From assembly GCA_041394725.1 (NCBI GenBank), contig JAWKHR010000012.1:81421-145420 (forward strand): DNA of 64,000 nucleotides, written 5' to 3'. The translations under genes and the position numbers were made by a program. This DNA is from JAWKHR01 sp041394725. Lineage in GTDB: Bacteria > Acidobacteriota > Vicinamibacteria > Vicinamibacterales > SCN-69-37. The notes under the pieces are model-generated. The model worked only from the letters and a program-made list of their open reading frames with translations, ran no database searches and was not told where the DNA came from. Position 1 is the stretch's first letter. Each line of letters begins with the position of its first letter. Of the stretch, positions 8,681 to 15,757 are shown piece by piece.

Positions 8681-9012
8681 CCCCGGCCCCGCGCCGGCGC
8701 GTCGCGCCAGAGCCGGTCGCGGACTTCGCGCATCGCCACCAGCCGCCGGTGTCCCGCCGCGAGCACCCGGAACGCACGTCGGCGGCGCCCGCCCCGCACG
8801 GGCTCGCCCTCGGTCTCGACCGAGCTCACGAGCCGCTTGCCCTCGAGCCGGTCGAGCGCGGCGTAGACCGCGCCGATCGACACGTCGCGACGCGTCTCGC
8901 GATCGAGCAGCAGCTTGATCGGCACGCCGTACGCGTCCTGTCCGTCTTCGGCCAGCCGCTTCACGGCCAGCAGCACGAGCTCCTCGAACTCACCGAGGTG
9001 ATCGCCCTTCAT
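8677..9012 (-). CDS. PadR-family transcriptional regulator, copy 1
   Basis: 111 residues, typical for short PadR proteins. The winged helix is visible: LGEFEELVLLAVKRL, the turn YGVPIKLLLDRE, the recognition segment VSIGAVYAALDRLEGKRLV and a wing RRRAFRVL. It precedes ADOP copy 1 with a 4-nt ATGA overlap, so the pair is cotranscribed and translationally coupled. A short dyad TTTGTATATCAAA at 9020-9032, just upstream of its ATG, is a plausible autoregulatory site. It probably represses the permease in response to an unknown ligand. Confidence 0.9.
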   Translation of the reverse strand: MKGDHLGEFEELVLLAVKRLAEDGQDAYGVPIKLLLDRETRRDVSIGAVYAALDRLEGKRLVSSVETEGEPVRGGRRRRAFRVLAAGHRRLVAMREVRDRLWRDAPARGRG

Positions 9013-9019
9013 GTTCGTG

Positions 9020-9032
9020 TTTGTATATCAAA
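9020..9032. promoter_or_regulatory. Possible PadR operator/promoter dyad
   Basis: TTTG-TATAT-CAAA is a perfect dyad 7 bp upstream of the padR copy 1 ATG and the most AT-rich spot in the area. It may combine the -10 element and operator. It is short, so the call is tentative. Confidence 0.4.
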
Positions 9033-9059
9033 TCGACGCGGCGATGCAATCGAGATCCG

Positions 9060-9229
9060 AGCCCGCCCGCCGAGCGCCGAGTGCCCCGCCCGCCGAGCGC
9101 CGAGCGCCGACGACCCAAACGCCGAGCGCCGAGCCCGAACGCCGAGCCCGAATGCCGACCGACGAGCCCCTGATGCCCAGTGCCCAGCGCCCAGTGCCCG
9201 GGCCCAGTGCCCAGTGCCCAGCGCCCGCT
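9060..9229. repeat. Degenerate 7-nt tandem repeat array (heptads)
   Basis: About 170 bp upstream of padR copy 1 consist of degenerate heptads: first GCCGAGC-type units (9060-9170), then GCCCAGT/GCCCAGC units (9174-9229). It is not coding and not CRISPR-like. The reverse-complement type (GGGCACT/GGGCGTT) forms the array at 24231-24344 upstream of another padR gene. Confidence 0.85.
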
Positions 9230-9233
9230 CTGC

Positions 9234-9767
9234 CTACCAGCCCTGCCGTTCCCTCAGCGCCGTGATGTGGGCCACGTGATGCAGGGAGTGCCAGCCGTAG
9301 ATCTGCAGCAGCGTGTCGATCGACACCGTGCCCGACTGCGGATGGATCGCGGTTCGTGCGAAGTCCGGCTCCGGCAGCGCGCGGAGCCAGAACACCCAGC
9401 GCGCGTGCAGTCCCTGGAGAATGGCCTGCGACGAGGCGATCGGCGCGGACCTGGTGTCGGCCAGGTCGGCCCACACCTTCTCGTCGTAGGTCTTGAGCGC
9501 TGGGGCGTCCTCGGTCGCGGCGAGCCGCATCCGGATGAACGCGTTCATGTGGCTGTCGGCCAGGTGGTGCACCAGCTGCCGCACCGTCCAGCCGCCCTCG
9601 CGATACGGCGTGTCGAGCTGCGCCTCGGAGAGGCCGGCGAGCGCGTCGGACAGCCGCGCGGGCATGGCCTCGATCTGCCCGATGAGCGCGGCGCGCTCGG
9701 CCGCGTCGATCGTGGGCTTCCGCGCGAGGCGGCCAACGGGGTAGCGGAGATCCGTCGTCGTGGACAT
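9234..9767 (-). CDS. DinB/YfiT-type metal-dependent hydrolase (BstA-like)
   Basis: 177 residues, the usual length for YfiT/BstA proteins. Family landmarks are RYPVGRLARKP at the N-terminus, the block GGWTVRQLVHHLADSHMN, then MRLAATEDAPALKTYDE and the C-terminal HSLHHVAHITALRERQGW. The conserved histidines in VHHLADSH and HHVAH would bind a divalent metal in a DinB four-helix bundle. Members include bacillithiol S-transferases and putative hydrolases; the thiol used here is unknown. The ATG at 9767 matches the family start. It ends at the heptad array. Confidence 0.88.
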   Translation of the reverse strand: MSTTTDLRYPVGRLARKPTIDAAERAALIGQIEAMPARLSDALAGLSEAQLDTPYREGGWTVRQLVHHLADSHMNAFIRMRLAATEDAPALKTYDEKVWADLADTRSAPIASSQAILQGLHARWVFWLRALPEPDFARTAIHPQSGTVSIDTLLQIYGWHSLHHVAHITALRERQGW

Positions 9768-9884
9768 GGGCTGGATCGTACCCGTGGGTCGGACGGCGGT
9801 CCAATGAATGTTTCGCGTCCCATCCATGAGGGGCCGCGCGCCGGCGGACGCCGGCGCCAGGGGCCCCTGCAAGGAACCGGGCAG

Positions 9885-9980
9885 GACCGAACGGGGGACC
9901 GGGCGGGACCTGACGGGACCGGGCGGGACCGGACAGACCCGGACAGGATCGGACGGGACCCGGCGCGACCGCGCCGGCTC
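9885..9980. repeat. Degenerate 10-nt GC-rich tandem repeat
   Basis: Units of the form GGGACCGGGC / GGGACCTGAC / GGGACCGGAC repeat with a 10-nt period between the DinB-like gene and padR copy 2. No ORF or RNA structure of a known class is seen. The remaining sequence of 9768-10013 shows nothing else recognisable. Confidence 0.75.
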
Positions 9981-10013
9981 GTTCCTGTAGACACCCGACA
10001 ATCGAACCGATTA

Positions 10014-10036
10014 CTCTTGTTGAACGTCTACAAGAG
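10014..10036. promoter_or_regulatory. Inverted repeat upstream of padR copy 2 (candidate operator)
   Basis: CTCTTGT-N9-ACAAGAG forms perfect 7-bp arms spaced for a dimeric winged-helix protein. It ends 9 bp before the padR ATG at 10046, and its right arm AAGAGG may double as the Shine-Dalgarno, so binding would block translation-proximal transcription. Confidence 0.6.
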
Positions 10037-10045
10037 GCAACGGCC

Positions 10046-10378
10046 ATGGCACAGAAGAGCGACCTCCTCCAGGGCACCCTCGACCTCCTCATCCTGAAGA
10101 CCCTGGCGCTCGGGCCCCAGCATGGCTGGGGCATCTCGCAGCGGATCCAGCAGATCTCGGAGGACGTGCTGCGCGTCAACCAGGGCTCGCTCTATCCGGC
10201 GCTGCACCGGCTCGAGGACAAGGGCTGGGTCGCGTCGGACTGGGGCGTGTCCGACAACAACCGCGAGGCGAAGTTCTACCGGCTGACCCGCGCCGGCCAG
10301 CGCCAGCTCCAGCTCGAAACCGAGAACTGGGAGCGCGTGTCGGCCGCGGTCGCCCGCATCCTCCAGGCGGTGTCCTGA
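10046..10378 (+). CDS. PadR-family transcriptional regulator, copy 2
   Basis: 110 residues of the PadR type that begins with KSDLLQGTLDLLILKTLALG, followed by HGWGISQRIQQIS, the recognition helix LRVNQGSLYPALHRLEDKGW and a wing REAKFYRLTRAG. This is the classical regulator attached to ADOP permeases. Its TGA overlaps the ATG of the next gene by one base (TGATG), so the two are translationally coupled. A 7+7 inverted repeat lies just upstream. Confidence 0.95.
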   Translation: MAQKSDLLQGTLDLLILKTLALGPQHGWGISQRIQQISEDVLRVNQGSLYPALHRLEDKGWVASDWGVSDNNREAKFYRLTRAGQRQLQLETENWERVSAAVARILQAVS

Positions 10379-13047
10379 TGTCCCGATTCCTCCGTCGTCT
10401 GCGCCTGCTCGTCGGTCGCGGCCGGTTCGAGGCCGACGTGAAGAAGGAGCTGGAGTTCCACGTCGCGATGGAGACCGAGCAGCGCCAGCGCTCGGGACAG
10501 CCGGCGGACGACGCGCGGCGGACCGCGCTCCGGGACTTCGGCGGCGTGAGCCGCATCCGCGAGGAAGTGCGCGACGCGCGCGGCCTGGCGTTCTGGGACG
10601 CGGTCGTGCAGGACCTGCGCTACGGCCTGCGCACGCTGGCCGGCGCGCCCGGCTACACGGCGGCGGCCGTGGCGATCCTCGCGCTCAGCATCGGCGCCAA
10701 CACCGCGATGTTCTCCGTCCTCAACGGCGTGCTGTTCGCGCCGTTGCCGTTCCGCGACGGCCAGGACCTCGTGCTGGTCCAGCAGTCGGCGCCGCAGTCG
10801 AACCGCGCGAACGCGGGCGTGTCGATCCAGGAGCTGCAGGACTATCGCCGGCGCCTGACGACGGTCGAGGACCTGGTCGAGTACCACCAGATGTCGTTCA
10901 CCCTGCTCAACGAGGGTGAACCGGACCGCGTGGACACGGGCGTCGTCTCGGCCAACTTTTTCGACATGCTCGGCATCCGCCCGGAGCTCGGCCGGTCGTT
11001 CGCGGATCGCGACGACGACATCGGCGCGGAAGCCGTGCTGATCCTGAGCCACGCCTACTGGCTGGAGAAGTTCGGCGGCGACCCGAAGGTGATCGGGCGC
11101 GTGCTCGAGATGAACAACCGGGCGCACACCGTCATCGGCGTGCTGCCCGACTATCCCGAGTATCCGCGCGCCAACGACGTCTACATGCCGACGTCGGCGT
11201 GCCCCTTCCGCGCGTCGGCCGAGACGAACCCGAGGCAGGGGCACCGGTCGTTCGCCGGGTTGCGCGTGTTCGGCCGGCTCGCGCCCGGCGCGACCCCGCA
11301 GGCGGCGTCGGCCGAGATCGCGGGCGTCGCGCGCCGGTTCGAGCAGGACGATCCGCAGGACTACGACCGCTGGAACGCCCGCGGCCTGACGGGGGAGGCG
11401 CTGCCGCTCGGCGAGCAGCTCGTGTCCAACGCGCGCCGGGCGCTCTACGTGCTGGCGGGCGTGACGCTGCTGGTCCTCGTCATCGCCTGCGCGAACGTCG
11501 CCAACCTCGCGCTCGCGCGCACGATGCGCCGCGGTCGCGAGCTGGCGGTGCGCACCGCGCTCGGCGCGAGCCGCGGCCGGCTGTTGCGCCAGTTGCTGAC
11601 CGAGAGCCTGCTGCTGTCGCTCGTCGGCGGGGCGCTGGGCATCGCGATCGCCTCCCTCTCCCTCGACCTGCTCGTGGCCTTCGTCGGCCGTTTCACGCCG
11701 CGCACCGGCCAGATTGCGATCGACGGGCGTGTCCTCGGCTTCGCGCTGGTCGTCTCGGTCGTGACCGGGATCGTCTTCGGGATTGCCCCGGCGCTGGCCG
11801 CGCGCCGCAACCTGTCGTCGGGCATGCGTGACGGTGGGACGCAGGCCGGCGAGAGCGCGGGCCGGCACCGCGTGCGCGCGGCGCTGGTCGTCGCCCAGGT
11901 GGCCGTCTCGTTCGCGCTGGTCGTGGGCGCCGCGCTCCTGCTCGAGAGCTTCTACCGCCTGGCGACCACGCCGCTCGGCTTCGAGACCGAGCACGTGATG
12001 TCGGCCGCCATCTTCGGCAACTTCACCAGCCAGGCGACGATGGCGGACTCGGCCCGGTTCGAGGCCGACGTGCTCCGGAACCTGCGCACGTCACCCGGCA
12101 TCCGCGCCGCCGCGCTGACCGGCGCCGTGCCGCAGTCGGCGATTTCGCCCGACGGCACCACGGTCTGGCTGGAGGGCGCCGCCAGCGACGGTCCGCGCCA
12201 GGTGGTCGTGGACCAGAACTACGCGAGCGACCAGTACTTCGACACGCTGGGCGTCCCGATCCTCGCCGGCCGCGACTTCCAGGCGACCGACACGATGGAG
12301 GCGCCGGCGGTCGCGATCATCAACCAGTCGATGGCGAAGCTCTGGAACGGCGTGGATCCCGTCGGCCGCCGCTTCACCGCCCAGCTCATGGGCGGCGCGG
12401 AGGCGACGTTCACCGTGGTCGGCATCGCCGCGGACTACCGGCTGTATGGCGTGGAGCAGGAGAACCCGGCGCAGTACTACCGCGCGACGAGCCAGGCGCC
12501 CGGCAGCGGGTCGCGGCTGCTCGTGCGGACCGACGGCGAGCCCGCTGGCGCGGTGCCGGCGATCAAGGCGGCGGTGCACGCCGCCGATCCGGACACGCCC
12601 GTCGAGGACATCGCGACGATCGCGCAGATTCGCAACACGACGCAGCTCGCGGCGCCGGGCCTGACGGCGGCGCTCCTCGGGCTGTTCGCGCTGGTGGCGC
12701 TCACGATCACGCTCACCGGCATCGCCGGCGTCATCAGCACCAGCGTCAGCCAGCGCACGCGCGAATTCGGCCTGCGGATGGCGCTCGGCGCGAGCCGCTG
12801 GTCGGTGCTCCGCCAGGTGGTGGGACAGGGCGTCGTGCTGACCATCGTCGGCATCGTGCTCGGCCTGGCCGGCGCGTCGTTCTTCAGCCGGCTGCTCTCG
12901 AGCTTCCTCTTCGAGACGCCGGCGACCGACCTCTCCGCGCACCTGGGCGTCGCGTTGATTTTCCTGGCCGCGGCCCTCCTCGCCGCCGCCGGCCCCGCCC
13001 GCCGCGCGACGTCGATCGATCCGCTGCGCGCGTTGAGGAGCGAGTAG
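10378..13047 (+). CDS. ADOP-type orphan ABC permease, copy 2
   Basis: 889 residues. An N-terminal prefix (about 1-75) contains the acidobacterial motif FEADVKKELEFHVAMETE and RTALRDFGGVSRIREEVRD. It is followed by a transmembrane helix plus MacB core starting at TAAAVAILALSIGANTAMF, a middle FtsX block (about 360-480), a second core, and a final FtsX block with the motif TREFGLRMALGASRWSVLRQV. It belongs with padR copy 2 and has no ATPase gene nearby. Orientation is convergent to copy 3. Probably an inner-membrane permease of unknown substrate. Confidence 0.93.
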   Translation: MSRFLRRLRLLVGRGRFEADVKKELEFHVAMETEQRQRSGQPADDARRTALRDFGGVSRIREEVRDARGLAFWDAVVQDLRYGLRTLAGAPGYTAAAVAILALSIGANTAMFSVLNGVLFAPLPFRDGQDLVLVQQSAPQSNRANAGVSIQELQDYRRRLTTVEDLVEYHQMSFTLLNEGEPDRVDTGVVSANFFDMLGIRPELGRSFADRDDDIGAEAVLILSHAYWLEKFGGDPKVIGRVLEMNNRAHTVIGVLPDYPEYPRANDVYMPTSACPFRASAETNPRQGHRSFAGLRVFGRLAPGATPQAASAEIAGVARRFEQDDPQDYDRWNARGLTGEALPLGEQLVSNARRALYVLAGVTLLVLVIACANVANLALARTMRRGRELAVRTALGASRGRLLRQLLTESLLLSLVGGALGIAIASLSLDLLVAFVGRFTPRTGQIAIDGRVLGFALVVSVVTGIVFGIAPALAARRNLSSGMRDGGTQAGESAGRHRVRAALVVAQVAVSFALVVGAALLLESFYRLATTPLGFETEHVMSAAIFGNFTSQATMADSARFEADVLRNLRTSPGIRAAALTGAVPQSAISPDGTTVWLEGAASDGPRQVVVDQNYASDQYFDTLGVPILAGRDFQATDTMEAPAVAIINQSMAKLWNGVDPVGRRFTAQLMGGAEATFTVVGIAADYRLYGVEQENPAQYYRATSQAPGSGSRLLVRTDGEPAGAVPAIKAAVHAADPDTPVEDIATIAQIRNTTQLAAPGLTAALLGLFALVALTITLTGIAGVISTSVSQRTREFGLRMALGASRWSVLRQVVGQGVVLTIVGIVLGLAGASFFSRLLSSFLFETPATDLSAHLGVALIFLAAALLAAAGPARRATSIDPLRALRSE

Positions 13048-13049
13048 TC

Positions 13050-13084
13050 GAGGGTCCTGAGGGTCCCAGGGACCTTCAGGGCCT
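13050..13084. terminator. Hairpin between convergent ADOP genes
   Basis: An imperfect inverted repeat built on the words GGGTCCTGA/GGGTCCC and AGGGACC/TTCAGGGCC fills the 45-bp gap between two convergent ADOP genes. It lacks a T-tract. The word GGGTCCCAGGG is shared with the palindrome at 20731-20864, so it may be a degraded copy of the same repeat acting as a two-way terminator. Confidence 0.5.
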
Positions 13085-13092
13085 TCTTCGTC

Positions 13093-15627
13093 CTACGCCC
13101 TCAGCGCCTGCGTGGGCGCGACGCGCGTGGCGCGGCGCGCGGGAATCCAGCTCGCGAGCAGCATGGCCGCCAGCAGCGTGACCGCGGCGGCGGCGACGAC
13201 GACGAGGTCGAACGCCTGGCCCTGGAACGTCACCGCGCGCATGCCCAGGCCGGTGAGCACCGAGAGGCCGGCGCCGATCACCAGGCCGACCGAGACGAGC
13301 ACCAGCCCCTCGCGCAGGACCATCCACACCACGTCGCGCGGCTCGGCGCCGAGCGCGATGCGCACCCCGATCTCGCGGGTGCGGCGCGCGACCAGGTAGG
13401 CCTTCACGCCGTAGACCCCGACGGCGGCCAGGAAGAGCGCGGCCACGCCGAAGGCCACGAAGATGGCCGCGCCGGTGCGCACCACCGCGAGCAGCAGGTT
13501 GCGCTCGCGGAACATCGGGCGGGTCTCGAGCGCGACGATCGGCGGCCGGGCGGCGAGGCCGGCGAGCATCGCGCGCACCCCCGGCAGCATCGCCGTCTCC
13601 GCGTCGGCCGACGGCGCGTTCGTCCGGGCGTGCAGGTACGCGTTCGACGTCGGTTGCTGGCCGAACGGGAAGTAGAGGAAGGCGCCGGGCTCGCGCATGA
13701 ACAGGTCCGAGCGCACGCCGCCGACCACCCCGACCACGCGGAGCACGGGCGGCGCGGCACCCTCGGTGCGCGGCGACGACTGGATCAGCTCGCCTACCGC
13801 GTTCGTCGTTCCGAAGAGCTTCCGCGCGAGCGTCTCGTCGATGATGGCGACCGGCTCGCCCCCGGGCGACGCGGACTCGGCCGCGGTGAAGTCGCGCCCC
13901 GCGACGAGCGCGATGCCCATCGTGGCGAAGTAGTCGCGGCTCACGCTCGCGATCGTCGCGCTCACCAGGCCGTCGGCGGCGCCGGGGGCGTCCGCGTGGA
14001 GCGGCGGACCGGGGCGCTGCACGTTCGTGGCGCTCTCGAACTCGCCGAAGGGCAGGTGCGAGGCCAGGCCGGCGCTCGTCACGCCCGGCAGCGCGCGCAG
14101 GCCGTCGAGCGCGCGCGCGTAGAAGTCGCGCGACTGCTCCGGCGTGTCGTTCACGAACGTGGTGTCGAGGTTCGCGATGAGGCCGCGGTCCAGCGTGAAG
14201 CCCGGGTCGGTGCGCGCCGCCTGCATCGACCCGCGGACGAAGAGGCCCGCGGCGGTCAGCATGACGAAGGTCAGCGCGAGTTGCGCGGTCATCAGCGCGT
14301 CGCGGGTCGAGAACCACCGCAGCCACGTCCGCGACGACGCGTCGCCGGTCTGGTCCCGCAGCTCGCGCATCGGGTCGAGCCGCGCGAACCGCCACGCCGG
14401 GCCCAGGCCGAACATGAGGACCGCCAGCGCGGCGAAAACGGCCGTGGCGCCGAGGACGCGCGCGTCGGGCGTCGTGTCCACCGCGACCGAGATCGGCATC
14501 GCCGCCGGCATCTGCACGAGGAGGAACCGGAGCGCGAGCGACGACAGCCCGAGCCCGGCCGCGCCGCCCAGGCCGGCCAGCACGAGGTGCTCGGTCAGCA
14601 GCTGCCGGACGAGCCGCCGGCGCGACCCGCCGATCGCGCTGCGGATCGCGAACTCGCGGCTGCGCGCCCGGCCGCGCGCCAGCACCATGTTCGCCAGGTT
14701 GAACGACGCGATGAGCAGCACCACCGCCGCCAGGCCCAGCAGCACGCTCATGAACGACGTCAGCTCGTCGTCGGTCTGCGGTCGCGTGCTGACCGAGAGC
14801 CGCGAGAGCGGCGCCAGCTCGAGCTCGTAGTCCGCGCTCCCGGCCGGGTCCGCCTCCGACATCTGCCGGCTCACCACGTCGAGGCCCGGGGCGAGCGACG
14901 CGATCGTCGCGCCCGGGGCCAGTCGCGCGACCACGATCAGCCCGCGATAGTCCGGCGAGGCCAGCTGCACGGCCTGGCCCTCGTTGCGGTCGTCGAACGT
15001 GACCGAGTCGTAGACGCCCGTCGGCACCCAGACCTCGGGCGTCACCATCACCATCGAGCCGCCGAAGCCCCTCGGCGCCACGCCGACCACGGTGAACGGC
15101 CGCGTGTTGAGCGTGAGGGTCTGGCCCAGCACGTCGGGCGACCCGCCCATCCGCGCCCACAGGCCGTAGCTCAGGATGACGACCGGGATGTCCGCGCCGG
15201 GCGCCTCCTCCTCGCGGCTGAACGCGCGGCCCAGCACCGGGCGCACGCCGAACGTCTCGAAGAAGTTCGCGCTGATGATGTCGGCGAACACGCGGCGCGT
15301 CGCGTCGCCCTCGCGGAGGCCGAGCAGGCCCATCCCGTGGGCGGAGAGCGACCGGAAGAGGTCCGTCCGCTCCCGGAGCGCGGCGAACTCGGCCCACGAG
15401 AACGATCGGTAGGCGTCGGCGCGGGTGCGATGCCGGCTGTACAGCCCGGCCAGCTCCGCGTCGACATGCCCGGTCCGCGGCTTGAGGAGCAGGGTGTTCA
15501 GGATGCTGAAGGCGGAGGTGTTCACGCCGATGCCGAGCGCCAGGACCACCACGGCAATCGCGGAAAACCCGGGCTGGCGGCGGAGCAGGCGCAGGCCGAA
15601 CCGGACGTCCTGGAGGAAGGTCGACAT
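13093..15627 (-). CDS. ADOP-type orphan ABC permease, copy 3 (no PadR)
   Basis: 844 residues from the ATG of MSTFLQDVRFGLRLLRRQPG. It starts directly at the first transmembrane segment (FSAIAVVVLALGIGVNTSAF), so the N-terminal prefix seen in copies 1, 2 and 4 is absent. The MacB core, a central FtsX block with the SREFAIRSAIGGSRRRLVRQ turn, a second core and a C-terminal block with TREIGVRIALGAEPRDVVW follow. No PadR gene is adjacent and the upstream Shine-Dalgarno is weak. It runs convergent to copy 2 and divergent from the metalloprotease. Confidence 0.9.
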   Translation of the reverse strand: MSTFLQDVRFGLRLLRRQPGFSAIAVVVLALGIGVNTSAFSILNTLLLKPRTGHVDAELAGLYSRHRTRADAYRSFSWAEFAALRERTDLFRSLSAHGMGLLGLREGDATRRVFADIISANFFETFGVRPVLGRAFSREEEAPGADIPVVILSYGLWARMGGSPDVLGQTLTLNTRPFTVVGVAPRGFGGSMVMVTPEVWVPTGVYDSVTFDDRNEGQAVQLASPDYRGLIVVARLAPGATIASLAPGLDVVSRQMSEADPAGSADYELELAPLSRLSVSTRPQTDDELTSFMSVLLGLAAVVLLIASFNLANMVLARGRARSREFAIRSAIGGSRRRLVRQLLTEHLVLAGLGGAAGLGLSSLALRFLLVQMPAAMPISVAVDTTPDARVLGATAVFAALAVLMFGLGPAWRFARLDPMRELRDQTGDASSRTWLRWFSTRDALMTAQLALTFVMLTAAGLFVRGSMQAARTDPGFTLDRGLIANLDTTFVNDTPEQSRDFYARALDGLRALPGVTSAGLASHLPFGEFESATNVQRPGPPLHADAPGAADGLVSATIASVSRDYFATMGIALVAGRDFTAAESASPGGEPVAIIDETLARKLFGTTNAVGELIQSSPRTEGAAPPVLRVVGVVGGVRSDLFMREPGAFLYFPFGQQPTSNAYLHARTNAPSADAETAMLPGVRAMLAGLAARPPIVALETRPMFRERNLLLAVVRTGAAIFVAFGVAALFLAAVGVYGVKAYLVARRTREIGVRIALGAEPRDVVWMVLREGLVLVSVGLVIGAGLSVLTGLGMRAVTFQGQAFDLVVVAAAAVTLLAAMLLASWIPARRATRVAPTQALRA

Positions 15628-15757
15628 GGTCGGATGAGACGGAGCCGCCGGGGCGATTGTTCGGGGGCGCGCGGGCGCCCCGCCGCCGCCCTGGGGGCGG
15701 GACATCGCGGTAAGATGCCCACGCCACACGGTTTTGCTACCCGCAGGAGGATCTCTG

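Noticed and set aside
5678..8866. 1062-codon plus-strand open frame opposite ADOP copy 1 and PadR
   Set aside because: The composition is almost all R, A, Q, D, with no recognisable motif; the opposite strand encodes clear permease and regulator domains.
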